A DNA stretch of 64,000 nucleotides from Megaleporinus macrocephalus (Eukaryota; Chordata; Actinopteri; Characiformes; Anostomidae): positions 30,795,194 through 30,859,193 of the forward strand of contig CM038702.1 in NCBI GenBank assembly GCA_021613375.1, written 5' to 3'. The notes under the pieces were generated by a model. That model searched no databases, was not told the DNA's origin, and was given only the letters and a program-made list of their open reading frames with translations. Shown in pieces: positions 34,636-48,161 of the stretch (within the stretch, counting starts at the first letter, position 1; every line of letters begins with the position of its first letter). Made by a program: the position numbers and the translations under genes.

Positions 34636-36675
34636 ACCTTTCTAAGTTTTAATCTCCTTCCCATACATTTAGGTTTAAAACGCAATAACACCACCTAGTG
34701 TAACTTTCTTACCATCACAAAGCTGGCTAAGCCTCACATTGCTTTCTTTGCCAAATTAGGCAAATCAGAGGGTTCCCATAGACTTCTATACAGTAGCTAC
34801 AGCCAAGCTGACAGCCAGTATAGTGTTTTTCAAGTAATTCAGTAGAACATGTAAGGTGGCACATGCAGACTTCCACATTAATACATTAAGAAATATGTTC
34901 AGACCCACAGTGAAAGCTAGCTTTCAGTGTATTTAAAATTAAAGGTTCGGTGAAAAACTTCAACAGCTTAGATCAACCAGTATGGTCTACCATCCAACAG
35001 CTAACCAGGGAAGACCCTGCTTAGCTTTCTATAGCAGTCCAACCTATGGGTCCTCTTGACCATGGGACTACTGCTTGGCTTTGGGTGGCAATATAGGCCT
35101 TTTGAAGGATACTAAATCTCTAGTAAGACTCAATAGATACTGCTTTCCTTTCTAAAATTTGAATTTACTTCCCATACAGTTAGGTTCAAAAGCCAATAAC
35201 ACCACCTAGTGTAACTTTCTTATCATCATAAAGCTGGCGAAGCCTCACATTGCTTTCTTTGCTAAATTAGGCAAATCCAAGGGTTTCCATAGACTTCTAT
35301 TTAATATCTACACACAAGCTGACAGCCAGTATAGTGTTATTCAAGTAATTCAGTAGAACATGTAAGGTGGCACATACAGACTTCCCCATTAATACATTAA
35401 TGAATATATTTAGACCCACAGTGAAAGCTAGCTTTCAGTTTATTTAAAAGTAAAGGTTTGGTGAAAAAGTTTAAAAGCTTTGATCAGCCTGTAGTGTCTC
35501 CCATCCAACAGCCAACCAGGAAAGACACTGCTTAGCGTCGTATAACAGTCCAACCCATAGGTCCTCTTGACCATGGGTCTACTGGTTGCCTTTGGGTGGC
35601 AATATAGGCCTTTTGAAGGATACTAAATCTCTAGTAAGACTCAGTAGATACGGCTTTCCTTTCTAAAATTTGAATCACCTTCCCATACAGTTAGGTTCAA
35701 AAGCCAATAACACCACCTAGTGTAACCTTCGTATCATCACAAAGCTGGCTAAGCCTCACATTGCTTTCTTTGCTAAATTAGGCAAATCAGAGGGTTCCCA
35801 TAGACTTCTATTTAATATCTACACACAAGCTGACAGCCAGTATAGTGTTATTCAAGTAATTCAGTAGAACATGTAAGGTGGCACATACAGACTTCCCCAT
35901 TAATACATTAATGAATATATTTAGACCCACAGTGAAAGCTAGCTTTCAGTTTATTTAAAAGTAAAGGTTTGGTGAAAAAGTTTAAAAGCTTTGATCAGCC
36001 TGTAGTGTCTGCCATGCAACAGCCAACCAGGAAAGACACTGCTTAGCGTCGTATAACAGTCCAACCTATGGGTCCTCTTGACCATGGGTCTACTGGTTGC
36101 CTTTGGGTGGCAATATAGGCCTTTTGAAGGATACTAAATCTCTAGTAAGACTCAGTAGATACGGCTTTCCTTTCTAAAATTTGAATCACCTTCCCATACA
36201 GTTAGGTTCAAAAGCCAATAACACCACCTAGTGTAACCTTCGTATCATCACAAAGCTGGCTAAGCCTCACATTGCTTTCTTTGCTAAATTAGGCAAATCA
36301 GAGGGTTCCCATAGACTTCTATTTAATATCTACAGACAAGCTGACAGCCAGTATAGTGTTTTTCAAGTAATTAAGTAGAACATGTAAGGTGGCACATGCA
36401 GACTTTCACATTAATACATTAGAAAATCTGTTCAGACCCACAGTGAAAGCTAGCTTTCAGTGTATTTAAAATGAAAGGTTCGGTGAAAAAGCTTAAAACC
36501 TTAGCTCAGCCTGTATGGTCTCCCATCCAACATCTAACCAGGGAAGACACTGCTTAGCTTTCTATAGCAGTCCAACATATGGGTCCCCCTGAACATGGGA
36601 CTACTGCTTGGCTTTGGTTGGCAATATAGGCCTTTTAAAGGGTACTAACTCTTTAGTATGACTCAATAGATACTG

Positions 36676-37186
36676 CTTTCCTTTCTAAAATTTGAATCAC
36701 CTTCCCATACAGTTAGGTTTAAAACCCAATAACACCACCTAGTGTAACTTTCTTATCATCACAAAGCTGGCTAAGCCTCACATTGCTTTCTTTGCTAAAT
36801 TAGGCAAATCAGAGGGTTCCCATAGACTTCTATTTAATATCTACAGACAAGCTGACAGCCAGTATAGTGTTTTTCAAGTAATTAAGTAGAACATGTAAGG
36901 TGGCACATGCAGACTTCCACATTAATACATTAAGAAATCTGTTTAGACTCACAGTGAAAGCTAGCTTTCAGTGTATTTAAAAGTAAAGGTTCGGTGAAAA
37001 AGTTCAACAGCTTAGATCAGCCTGTATGGTCTACCATCCAGCAGCTAAGCAGGGAAGACACGACTTAGCTCCCTATAGCAGTCCAACCTACGGGTCCTCT
37101 TGACCATGGGACCACAGGTTGCCTTTGGGTGGCAATATAGGCGTTTTGAGGGATACTAACTCTCTAGTATGACTCAATAGATACTG
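36676..37186 (-). repeat. representative 511-bp satellite monomer
   Basis: One full unit taken from CTTTCC to the next CTTTCC. In order on the + strand it holds ACACCACCTAGTGTAACTTT, GCTGGCTAAGCCTCACATTG, GACAGCCAGTATAGTGTTTT, GGTGGCACATGCAGACTTCC, the palindrome TGAAAGCTAGCTTTCA, and GGTTCGGTGAAAAAG. The 5S-like part comes next and is followed by GACCATGGGAC and GGCAATATAGGC. The 5S-like part is about 85 bp and lacks the 5' third of the rRNA. Confidence 0.9.
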
Positions 37187-38721
37187 CTTTCCTTTCTAAA
37201 ATTTGAATCTCCTTCCCATACAGTTAGGTTTAAAACCCAATAACACCACCTAGTGTAACTTTCTTATCATCAGAAAGCTGGCTAAGCCTCACATTGCTTT
37301 CTTTGCTAAATTAGGCAAATCAGAGGGTTCCCATAGACTTCTATTTAATATCTACAGACAAGCTGACAGCCAGTATAGTGTTTTTCAAGTAATTAAGTAG
37401 AACATGTAAGGTGGAACATGCAGACTTCCACATTAATACATTAAGAAATCTGTTTAGACCCACAGTGAAAGCTAGCTTTCAGTGTATTTAAAATGAAAGG
37501 ATCGGTGAAAAAGTTTAAAACCTTAGCTCAGCCTGTATGGTCTCCCATCCTACATCTAACCAGGGAAGACACTGCTTAGCTTTCTATAGCAGTCCAACCT
37601 TTGGGTCCTCTTGACTATGGGACTACTGCTTGGCTTGCTGCTGGCAATATAGGCCTTTTGAAGGATACTAACTCTTTAGTATGACTCAATAGATACTGCT
37701 TTCCTTTCTAAAATTTGAATCTCCTTCCCATACCGTTAGGTTTAAAACCCAATAACACCACCTAGTGTAACTTTCTTATCATCAGAAAGCTGGCTAAGCC
37801 TTACATTGCTTTCGTTGCTAAATTAGGCAAATCAGAGGGTTCCCATAGACTTCTGTTTAATATCTACAGACAAGCTGACAGCCAGTATAGTGTTTTTCAA
37901 GTAATTAAGTAGAACATGTAAGGTGGCACATGCAGACTTCCACATTAATACATTAAGAAATCTGTTTAGACCCACAGTGAAAGCTAGCTTTCAGTGTATT
38001 TAAAATGAAAGGTTCGGTGAAAAAGCTTAAAACCTAAGCTCAGCCTGTATGGTCTCCCATCCAACAACTAACCAGGGAAGACACTGCTTAGCTTTCTATA
38101 GCAGTCCAACATATGGGTCCTCTTGACCATGGGACTACTGCTTGGCTTTTTGTTGGCAATATAGGCCTTTTGAAGGATACTAACCCTCTAGTATGACTCA
38201 ATAGATACTGCTTTCCTTTCTAAAATTTGAATCTCCTTCCCATACAGTTAGGTTCAAAAGCCAATAACACCACCTAGTGTAACTTTCTTATCATCACAAA
38301 GCTGGCTAAGCCTCACATTGCTTTCTTTGCTAAATTAGGCAAATCAGAGGGTTCCCATAGACTTCTCTACTGTAGCTACAGCCAGGCTGACAGCCAGTAT
38401 AGTGTTATTCAAGTAATTCAGTAAAACATGTAAGGTGGCACATACAGACTTCCCCATTAATACATTAATGAATATATTTAGACCCACAGTGAAAGGTAGC
38501 TTTCAGTGTATTTAAAAGTAAAGGTTTGGTAAAAAAGTTTAAAAGCTTTGATCAGCCTGTAGTGTCTGCCATGCAACAGCCAACCAGGAAAGACACTGCT
38601 TAGCGTCGTATAACAGTCCAACCCATAGGTCCTCTTGACCATGGGACTACTGGTTGCCTTTGGGTGGCAATATAGGCCTTTTGAAGGATACTAAATCTCT
38701 AGTAAGACTCAGTAGATACTG

Positions 38722-39090
38722 CTTTCCTTTCTAAAATTTGAATCACCTTCCCATACAGTTAGGTTCAAAAGCCAATAACACCACCTAGTGTAACTTTCTT
38801 ATCATCACAAAGCTCGCTAAGCCTCACATTGCTTTCTTTGCTAAATTAGGCAAATCAGAGGGTTCCCATAGACTTCTATGTAGTATCTACAGACAAGCTG
38901 ACAGCCAGTATAGTGTTTTTCAAGTAATTAAGAAGAACATGTAAGGTGGCACATGCAGACTTCCACATTAATACATTAAGAAATCTGTTTAGACCCACAG
39001 TGAAAGCTAGCTTTCAGTGTATTTAAAATGAAAGGTTCGGTGAAAAAGTTTAAGACCTTAGCTGAGCCTGTATGGTCTCAATAGGTACTG
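38722..39090. repeat. truncated 369-bp satellite monomer, copy 1
   Basis: The distance to the next CTTTCC landmark is 369 bp, because the unit jumps from GAGCCTGTATGGTCTCA straight to ATAGGTACTGCTTTCC. It loses the box A half of the 5S-like segment and the following GACCATGGG and GGCAATATAGGC blocks. Identical truncations recur at 47793-48161 and 56864-57232. Confidence 0.93.
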
Positions 39091-42000
39091 CTTTCCTTTC
39101 TAAAATTTGAATCTCCTTCCCATACAGTTAGGTTCAAAAGCCAATAACACCACCTAGTGTAACCTTCTTATCATCACAAAGCTGGAAGGTAGATACTATA
39201 TAGCTTGTCTGTAGATACTATATAGTATCTACAGACAAGCTGACAGCCATTATAGTGTTTTTCAAGTAATTCAGTAGAATATGTAAGGTGGCACATGCAG
39301 ACTTCCACATTAATACATTAAGAAATCTGTTTAGACCCACAGTGAAAGCTAGCTTTCAGTGTATTTAAAAGTAAAGGTTCGGTGAAAAAGTTCAACGGCT
39401 TAGATCAGCCTGTATGGTCTACCATCCAGCAGCTAACCAGGGAAGACACGACTTAGCTCCCTATAGCAGTCCGACCTATGCGTCCTCTTGACCATGGGAC
39501 TACTGGTTGCCTATGGGTCCTCTTGACCATGGGACTACTGCTTGGCTTTTTGTTGGCAATATAGGCCTTTTGAAGGATACTAACCCTCTAGTATGACTCA
39601 ATAGATACTGCTTTCCTTTCTAAAATTTGAATCACCTTCCCATACAGTTAGGTTCAAAAGCCAATAACACCACCTAGTGTAACTTTCTTATCATCAGAAA
39701 GCTGGCTAAGCCTCACATTGCTTTCTTTGCTAAATTAGGCAAATCAGAGGGTTCCCATAGACTTCTATTTAATATCTACAGACAAGCTGACAGCCAGTAT
39801 AGTGTTTTTCAAGTAATTAAGTAGAACATGTAAGGTGGCACATGCAGACTTCCACATTAATACATTAAGAAATATGTTCAGACCCACAGTGAAAGCTAGC
39901 TTTCAGTGTATTTAAAATCAAAGGTTTGGTGAAAATGTTTAAAACCTTAGCTCAGCCTGTATGGTCTCCCATCCAACATCTAACCAGGGAAGACCCTGCT
40001 TAGCTTTCTATAGCAGTCCAACCTATGGGTCCTCTTGACCATGGGACTACTGCTTGGCTTTTTGTTGCCAATATAGGCCTTTTGAAGGATACTAACTCTC
40101 TAGTATGACTTAATAGATACTGCTTTCCTTTCTAAAATTTGAATCTCCTTCCCATACAGTTAGGTTCAAAAGCCAATAACACCACCTAGTGTAACTTTCT
40201 TATCATCACAAAGCTGGCTAAGCCTCACATTGCTTTCTTTGCTAAATTAGGCAAATCAGAGGGTTCCCATAGACTACTATATAGTATCTACAGACAAGCT
40301 GACAGCCAGTATAGTGTTTTTCAAGTAGATAAGTAGAACATGTAAGGTGGCACATGCAGACTTCCACATTAATACATTAAGAAATCTGTTTAGACCCACA
40401 GTGAAAGCTAGCTTTCAGTGTATTTAAAATGAAAGGTTCGGTGAAAAAGTTTAAAAGCTTAGCTCAGCCTGTACGGTCTCCCATCCAACATCTAACCAGG
40501 GAAGACCCTGTTTAGATTTCTATAGCAGTCCAACCTATGGGTCCTCTTGACCATGGGACTACAGCTTGGCTTTTTGCTGGCAATATAGGCCTTTTGAAGG
40601 ATACTAACCCTCTAGTATGACTCAATAGATACTGCTTTCCTTTCTAAAATTTGAATCTCCTTCCCATACCGTTAGGTTTAAAACCCAATAACAACACCTA
40701 GTGTAACTTTCTTATCATCACAAAGCTGGCTAAGCCTCACATTGCTTTCTTTGCTAAATTAGGCAAATCAGAGGGTTCCCATAGACTTCTATTTAATATG
40801 TACACACAAGCTGACAGCCAGTATAGTGTTTTTCAAGTAATTAAGTAGAACATGTAAGGTGGCACATGCAGACTTTCACATTAATACATTAGAAAATCTG
40901 TTTAGACCCACAGTGAAAGCTAGCTTTCAGTGTATTTAAAATGAAAGGTTCGGTGAAAAAGTTTAAAACCTTAGCTCAGCCTGTATGGTCTCCCATCCAA
41001 CATCTAACCAGGGAAGACCCTGCTTAGCTTTCTATAGCAGTCCAACATATGGGTCCTCTTGACCATGGGACTACTGCTTGGCTTTGGTTGGCAATATAGG
41101 CCTTTTAAAGGGTACTAACTCTTTAGTATGACTCAATAGATACTGCTTTCCTTTCTAAAATTTGAATCTCCTTCCCATACAGTTAGGTTCAAAAGCCAAT
41201 AACCCCACCTAGTGTAACTTTCTTATCATCATAAATCTGGCTAAGCTTCACATTGCTTTCTTTGCTAAATTAGGCAAATCCAAGGGTTCCCATAGGCTTC
41301 TCTACTGTAGCTACAGCCAAGCTGACAGCCAGTATAGTGTTTTTCAAGTAGATAAGTAGAACATGTAAGGTGGCACATGCAGACTTCCACATTAATACAT
41401 TAAGAAATCTGTTTAGACCCACAGTGAAAGCTAGCTTTCAGTGTATTTAAAATGAAAGGTTCGGTGAAAAAGTTTAAAAGCTTAGCTCAGCCTGTACGGT
41501 CTCCCATCCAGCAGCTAACCAGGGAAGACACGACTTAGCTCCCTATAGCAGTCCAACCTATGGGTCCTCTTGACCATGGGACAACTGGTTGCCTTTGGGT
41601 GACAATATAGGCCTTTTGAAGGATACTAAATCTCTAGTAAGATTCAATAGATACTGCTTTCCTTTCTAAAATTTGAATCTCCTTCCCATACAGTTAGGTT
41701 CAAAAGCCAATAACACCACCTAGTGTAACTTTCTTATCATCATAAAGCTGGCGAAGCCTCACATTGCTTTCTTTGCTAAATTAGGCAAATCCAAGGGTTT
41801 CCATAGACTTCTCTACTGTAGCTAAAGCCAGGCTGACAGCCAGTATAGTGTTATTCAAGTAATTCAGTAGAACATGTAAGGTGGCACATGCAGACTTCCA
41901 CATTAATACATTAAGAAATCTGTTTAGACCTACAGTGAAAGCTAGCTTTCAGTGTATTTAAAAGTAAAGGTTTGTTGAAAAAGTTTACAAGCTTTGATCA

Positions 42001-45000
42001 GCCTGTAGTGTCTCCCATCCAAAAGCCAACGAGGGAACACCCCGCTTAGTTTCCTATAGCTGTCCAACCTACGGGTCCTCCTCACCATGGGACTAGTGAT
42101 TGGCTTTGGCAGGCAATATAGGCCTTTTGAAGGATACTAACTCTCTAGTATGACTCAATAGATACTGCTTTCCTTTCTAAAATTTGAATCTCCTTCCCAT
42201 ACAGTTAGATTCAAAAGCCAATAACACCACCTAGTGTAACTTTCTTATCATCACAAAGCTGGCTAAGCCTCACATTGCTTTCTTTGCTAAATTAGGCAAA
42301 TCCAAGGGTTCCCATAGACTTCTATACAGTAGCTACAGCCAAGCTGACAGCCAGTATAGTGTTTTTCAAGTAATTCAGTAGAACATGTAAGGTGGCACAT
42401 GCAGACTTCCACATTAATACATTAAGAAATCTGTTTAGACCCACAGTGAAAGCTAGCTTTCAGTGTATTTAAAAGTAAAGGTTTGGTGAAAAAGTTTAAA
42501 ACCTTAGCTCAGCCTGTATGGTCTCCCATCCAACATCTAACCAGGGAAGACCCTGCTTAGCTTTCTATAGCAGTCCAACATATGGGTCCTCTTGACCATG
42601 GGACTACTGCTTGGCTTTGGTTGGCAATATAGGCCTTTTAAAGGGTACTAACTCTTTAGTATGACTCAATAGATACTGCTTTCCTTTCTAAAATTTGAAT
42701 CTCCTTCCCATACCGTTAGGTTCAAAACCCAATAACACCACCTAGTGTAACTTTCTCATCATCACAAAGCTGGCTAAGCCTCACATTGCTTTCGTTGCTA
42801 AATTAGGCAAATCAGAGGGTTCCCATAGACTTCCATTTAATATCTACACACAAGCTGACAGCCAGTATAGTGTTTTTCAAGTAATTAAGTAGAACATGTA
42901 AGGTGGCACATACAGACTTCCCCATTAATACATTAATGAATATATTTAGACCCACAGTGAAAGCTAGCTTTCAGTTTATTTAAAAGTTAAGGTTTGGTGA
43001 AAAAGTTTAAAAGCTTTGATCAGCCTGTAGTGTCTCCCATCCAACAGCCAACCAGGAAAGACACTGCTTAGCGTCGTATAACAGTCCAACCTATGGGTCC
43101 TCTTGACCATGGGTCTACTGGTTGCCTTTGGGTGGCAATATAGGCCTTTTGAAGGATAATAAATCTCTAGTAAGACTCAGTAGATACGGCTTTCCTTTCT
43201 AAAATTTGAATCACCTTCCCATACAGTTAGGTTCAAAAGCCAATAACACCACCTAGTGTAACCTTCGTATCATCACAAAGCTGGCTAAGCCTCACATTGC
43301 TTTCTTTGCTAAATTAGGCAAATCAGAGGGTTCCCATAGACTTCTATTTAATATCTACAGACAAGCTGACAGCCAGTATAGTGTTTTTCAAGTAATTAAG
43401 TAGAACATGTAAGGTGGCACATGCAGACTTTCACATTAATACATTAGAAAATCTGTTCAGACCCACAGTGAAAGCTAGCTTTCAGTGTATTTAAAATGAA
43501 AGGTTCGGTGAAAAAGCTTAAAACCTTAGCTCAGCCTGTATGGTCTCCCATCCAACATCAAACCAGGGAACACACTGCTTAGCTTTCTATAGCTGTCCAA
43601 CATATGGGTCCCCCTGAACATGGGACTACTGCTTGGCTTTGGTTGGCAATATAGGCCTTTTAAAGGGTACTAACTCTTTAGTATGACTCAATAGATACTG
43701 CTTTCCTTTCTAAAATTTGAATCACCTTCCCATACAGTTAGGTTTAAAACCCAATAACACCACCTAGTGTAACTTTCTTATCATCACAAAGCTGGCTAAG
43801 CCTCACATTGCTTTCTTTGCTAAATTAGGCAAATCAGAGGGTTCCCATAGACTTCTATTTAATATCTACAGACAAGCTGACAGCCAGTATAGTGTTTTTC
43901 AAGTAATTAAGTAGAACATGTAAGGTGGCACATGCAGACTTCCACATTAATACATTAAGAAATCTGTTTAGACCCACAGTGAAAGCTAGCTTTCAGTGTA
44001 TTTAAAAGTAAAGGTTCGGTGAAAAAGTTCAACAGCTTACATCAGCCTGTATGGTCTACCATCCAGCAGCTAAGCAGGGAAGACACGACTTAGCTCCCTA
44101 TAGCAGTCCAACCTATGGGTCCTCTTGACCATGGGACTACTGGTTGCCTTTGGGTGACAATATAGGCGTTTTGAAGGATACTAAATCTCTAGTAAGACTC
44201 AATAGATACTGCTTTCCTTTCTAAAATTTGAATCTCCTTCCCATACAGTTAGGTTCAAAAGCCAATAACACCACCTAGTGTAACTTTCTTATCATCATAA
44301 AGCTGGCGAAGCCTCACATTGCTTTCTTTGCTAAATTAGGCAAATCCAAGGGTTTCCATAGACTTCTCTACTGTAGCTACAGCCAGGCTGACAGCCAGTA
44401 TAGTGTTATTCAAGTAATTCAGTAGAACATGTAAGGTGGCACATACAGACTTCCACATTAATACATTAAGAAATCTGTTTAGACCCACAGTGAAAGCTAG
44501 CTTTCAGTGTATTTAAAAGTAAAAGTTTGGTGAAAAAGTTTAAAAGCTTTGATCAGCCTGTAGTGTCTGCCATGCAACAGCCAACCAGGAAAGACACTGC
44601 TTAGCGTCGTATAACAGTCCAACCCATAGGTCCTCTTGACCATGGGACTACTGGTTGCCTTTGGGTGGCAATATAGGCCTTTTGAAGGATACTAAATCTC
44701 TAGTAAGACTCAGTAGATACTGCTTTCCTTTCTAAAATTTGAATCTCCTTCCCATACAGTTAGGTTTAAAACCCAATAACACCACCTAGTGTAACTTTCT
44801 TATCATCACAAAGCTGGCTAAGCCTCACATTGCTTTCTTTGCTAAATTAGGCAAATCAGAGGGTTCCCATAGATTTCTATATAATATCTACAGACAAGCT
44901 GACAGCCAGTATAGTGTTTTTCAAGTAATTATGTAGAATATGTAAGATGGCACATGCAGACTTCCACATTAATACATTAAGAAATCTATTTAGACCCACA

Positions 45001-48000
45001 GTGAAAGCTAGCTTTCAGTGTATTTAAAATGAAAGGTTCGGTGAAAAAGCTTAAAACCTTAGCTCAGCCTGTATGGTCTCCCATCCAACATCTAACCTGG
45101 GAAAACACTGCTTAGCTTTCTATAGCAGTCCAACATATGGGTTCTCTTGACCATGGGACTACTGCTTGGCTTTGGTTGGCAATATAGGCCTTTTAAAGGG
45201 TACTAACTCTTTAGTATGACTCAATAGATACTGCTTTCCTTTCTAAAATTTGAATCTCCTTCCCATACAGTTAGGTTTAAAACCCAATAACACCACCTAG
45301 TGTAACCTTCTTATCATCACAAAGCTGGCTAAGCCTCACATTGCTTTCTTTGCTAAATTAGGCAAATCAGAGGGTTCCCATAGACTTCTATATAGTATCT
45401 ACAGACAAGCTGACAGCCAGTATAGTGTTTTTCAAGTAATTAAGAAGAACATGTAAGGTGGCACATGCAGACTTCCACATTAATACATTAAGAAATCTGT
45501 TTAGACCCACAGTGAAAGCTAGCTTTCAGTGTATTTAAAATGAAAGGTTCGGTGAAAAAGTTTAAAAGCTTAGCTCAGCCTGTACGGTCTCCCATCCAAC
45601 ATCTAACCAGGGAAGACCCTGTTTAGATTTCTATAGCAGTCCAACCTATGGGTCCTCTTGACCATGGGACTACTGCTTGGCTTTTTGCTGGCAATATAGG
45701 CCTTTTGAAGGATACTAACTCTTTAGTATGACTCAATAGATACTGCTTTCCTTTCTAAAATTTGAATCTCCTTCCCATACCGTTAGGTTTAAAACCCAAT
45801 AACACCACCTAGTGTAACTTTCTTATCATCAGAAAGCTGGCTAAGCCTTACATTGCTTTCGTTGCTAAATTCGGCAAATCAGAGGGTTCCCATAGACTTC
45901 TGTTTAATATCTACAGACAAGCTGACAGCCAGTATAGTGTTTTTCAAGTAATTAAGTAGAACATGTAAGGTGGCACATGCAGACTTCCACATTAATACAT
46001 TAAGAAATCTGTTTAGACCCACAGTGAAAGCTAGCTTTCAGTGTATTTAAAATGAAAGGTTCGGTGAAAAAGCTTAAAACCTTAGCTCAGCCTGTATGGT
46101 CTCCCATCCAACATCTAACCAGGGAAGACACTGCTTAGCTTTCTATAGCAGTCCAACCTATGAGTCCTCTTGACCATGGGACTACTGCTTGGCTTTTTGT
46201 TGGCAATATAGGCCTTTTGAAGGATACTAACCCTCTAGTATGACTCAATAGATACTGCTTTCCTTTCTAAAATTTGAATCTCCTTCCCATACAGTTAGGT
46301 TCAAAAGCCAATAACACCACCTAGTGTAACTTTCTTATCATCACAAAGCTGGCTAAGCCTCACATTGCTTTCTTTGCTAAATTAGGCAAATCAGAGGGTT
46401 CCCATAGACTTCTCTACTGTAGCTACAGCCAGGCTGACAGCCAGTATAGTGTTATTCAAGTAATTCAGTAAAACATGTAAGGTGGCACATACAGACTTCC
46501 CCATTAATACATTAATGAATATATTTAGACCCACAGTGAAAGCTAGCTTTCAGTGTATTTAAAATGAAAGGATCGGTGAAAAAGTTTAAAACCTTAGCTC
46601 AGCCTGTATGGTCTCCCATCCTACATCTAACCAGGGAAGACACTGCTTAGCTTTCTATAGCAGTCCAACCTTTGGGTCCTCTTGACTATGGGACTACTGC
46701 TTGGCTTGCTGCTGGCAATATAGGCCTTTTGAAGGATACTAACTCTTTAGTATGACTCAATAGATACTGCTTTCCTTTCTAAAATTTGAATCTCCTTCCC
46801 ATACCGTTAGGTTTAAAACCAAATAACACCACCTAGTGTAACTTTCTTATCATCAGAAAGCTGGCTAAGCCTTACATTGCTTTCGTTGCTAAATTAGGCA
46901 AATCAGAGGGTTCCCATAGACTTCTGTTTAATATCTACAGACAAGCTGACAGCCAGTATAGTGTTTTTCAAGTAATTAAGTAGAACATGTAAGGTGGCAC
47001 ATGCAGACTTCCACATTAATACATTAAGAAATCTGTTTAGACCCACAGTGAAAGCTAGCTTTCAGTGTATTTAAAATGAAAGGTTCGGTGAAAAAGCTTA
47101 AAACCTTAGCTCAGCCTGTATGGTCTCCCATCCAACATCTAACCAGGGAAGACCCTGCTTAGCTTTCTATAGCAGTACAACCTATGGGTCCTCTTGACCA
47201 TGGGACTACTGCTTGGCTTTTTGTTGGCAATATAGGCCTTTTGAAGGATACTAACCCTCTAGTATGACTCAATAGATACTGCTTTCCTTTCTAAAATTTG
47301 AATCTCCTTCCCATACAGTTAGGTTCAAAAGCCAATAACACCACCTAGTGTAACTTTCTTATCATCACAAAGCTGGCTAAGCCTCACATTGCTTTCTTTG
47401 CTAAATTAGGCAAATCAGAGGGTTCCCATAGACTTCTCTACTGTAGCTACAGCCAGGCTGACAGCCAGTATAGTGTTATTCAAGTAATTCAGTAAAACAT
47501 GTAAGGTGGCACATACAGACTTCCCCATTAATACATTAATGAATATATTTAGACCCACAGTGAAAGGTAGCTTTCAGTGTATTTAAAAGTAAAGGTTTGG
47601 TAAAAAAGTTTAAAAGCTTTGATCAGCCTGTAGTGTCTGCCATGCAACAGCCAACCAGGAAAGACACTGCTTAGCGTCGTATAACAGTCCAACCCATAGG
47701 TCCTCTTGACCATGGGACTACTGGTTGCCTTTGGGTGGCAATATAGGCCTTTTGAAGGATACTAAATCTCTAGTAAGACTCAGTAGATACTGCTTTCCTT
47801 TCTAAAATTTGAATCACCTTCCCATACAGTTAGGTTCAAAAGCCAATAACACCACCTAGTGTAACTTTCTTATCATCACAAAGCTCGCTAAGCCTCACAT
47901 TGCTTTCTTTGCTAAATTAGGCAAATCAGAGGGTTCCCATAGACTTCTATGTAGTATCTACAGACAAGCTGACAGCCAGTATAGTGTTTTTCAAGTAATT

Positions 48001-48161
48001 AAGAAGAACATGTAAGGTGGCACATGCAGACTTCCACATTAATACATTAAGAAATCTGTTTAGACCCACAGTGAAAGCTAGCTTTCAGTGTATTTAAAAT
48101 GAAAGGTTCGGTGAAAAAGTTTAAGACCTTAGCTGAGCCTGTATGGTCTCAATAGGTACTG
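39091..48161. repeat. higher-order repeat copy (9,071 bp, 18 monomers)
   Basis: Measured between successive truncated-monomer landmarks. Monomer starts at 39091, 39611, 40123, 40634, 41146, 41657, 42168, 42679, 43190, 43701, 44212, 44723, 45234, 45746, 46258, 46770, 47282 and 47793 give sixteen units of 511-512 bp, one of 520 bp (the first) and one of 369 bp (the last). Monomer variants within the copy differ clearly from one another, but match their counterparts 9,071 bp away. Confidence 0.95.
39202..39241. repeat. 40-bp perfect palindrome in the satellite
   Basis: The left half AGCTTGTCTGTAGATACTAT is followed directly by its exact reverse complement, with no spacer. The same palindrome occurs at 48274-48313 and 57344-57383, once per higher-order repeat, in the monomer following the truncated one. 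Confidence 0.97.
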
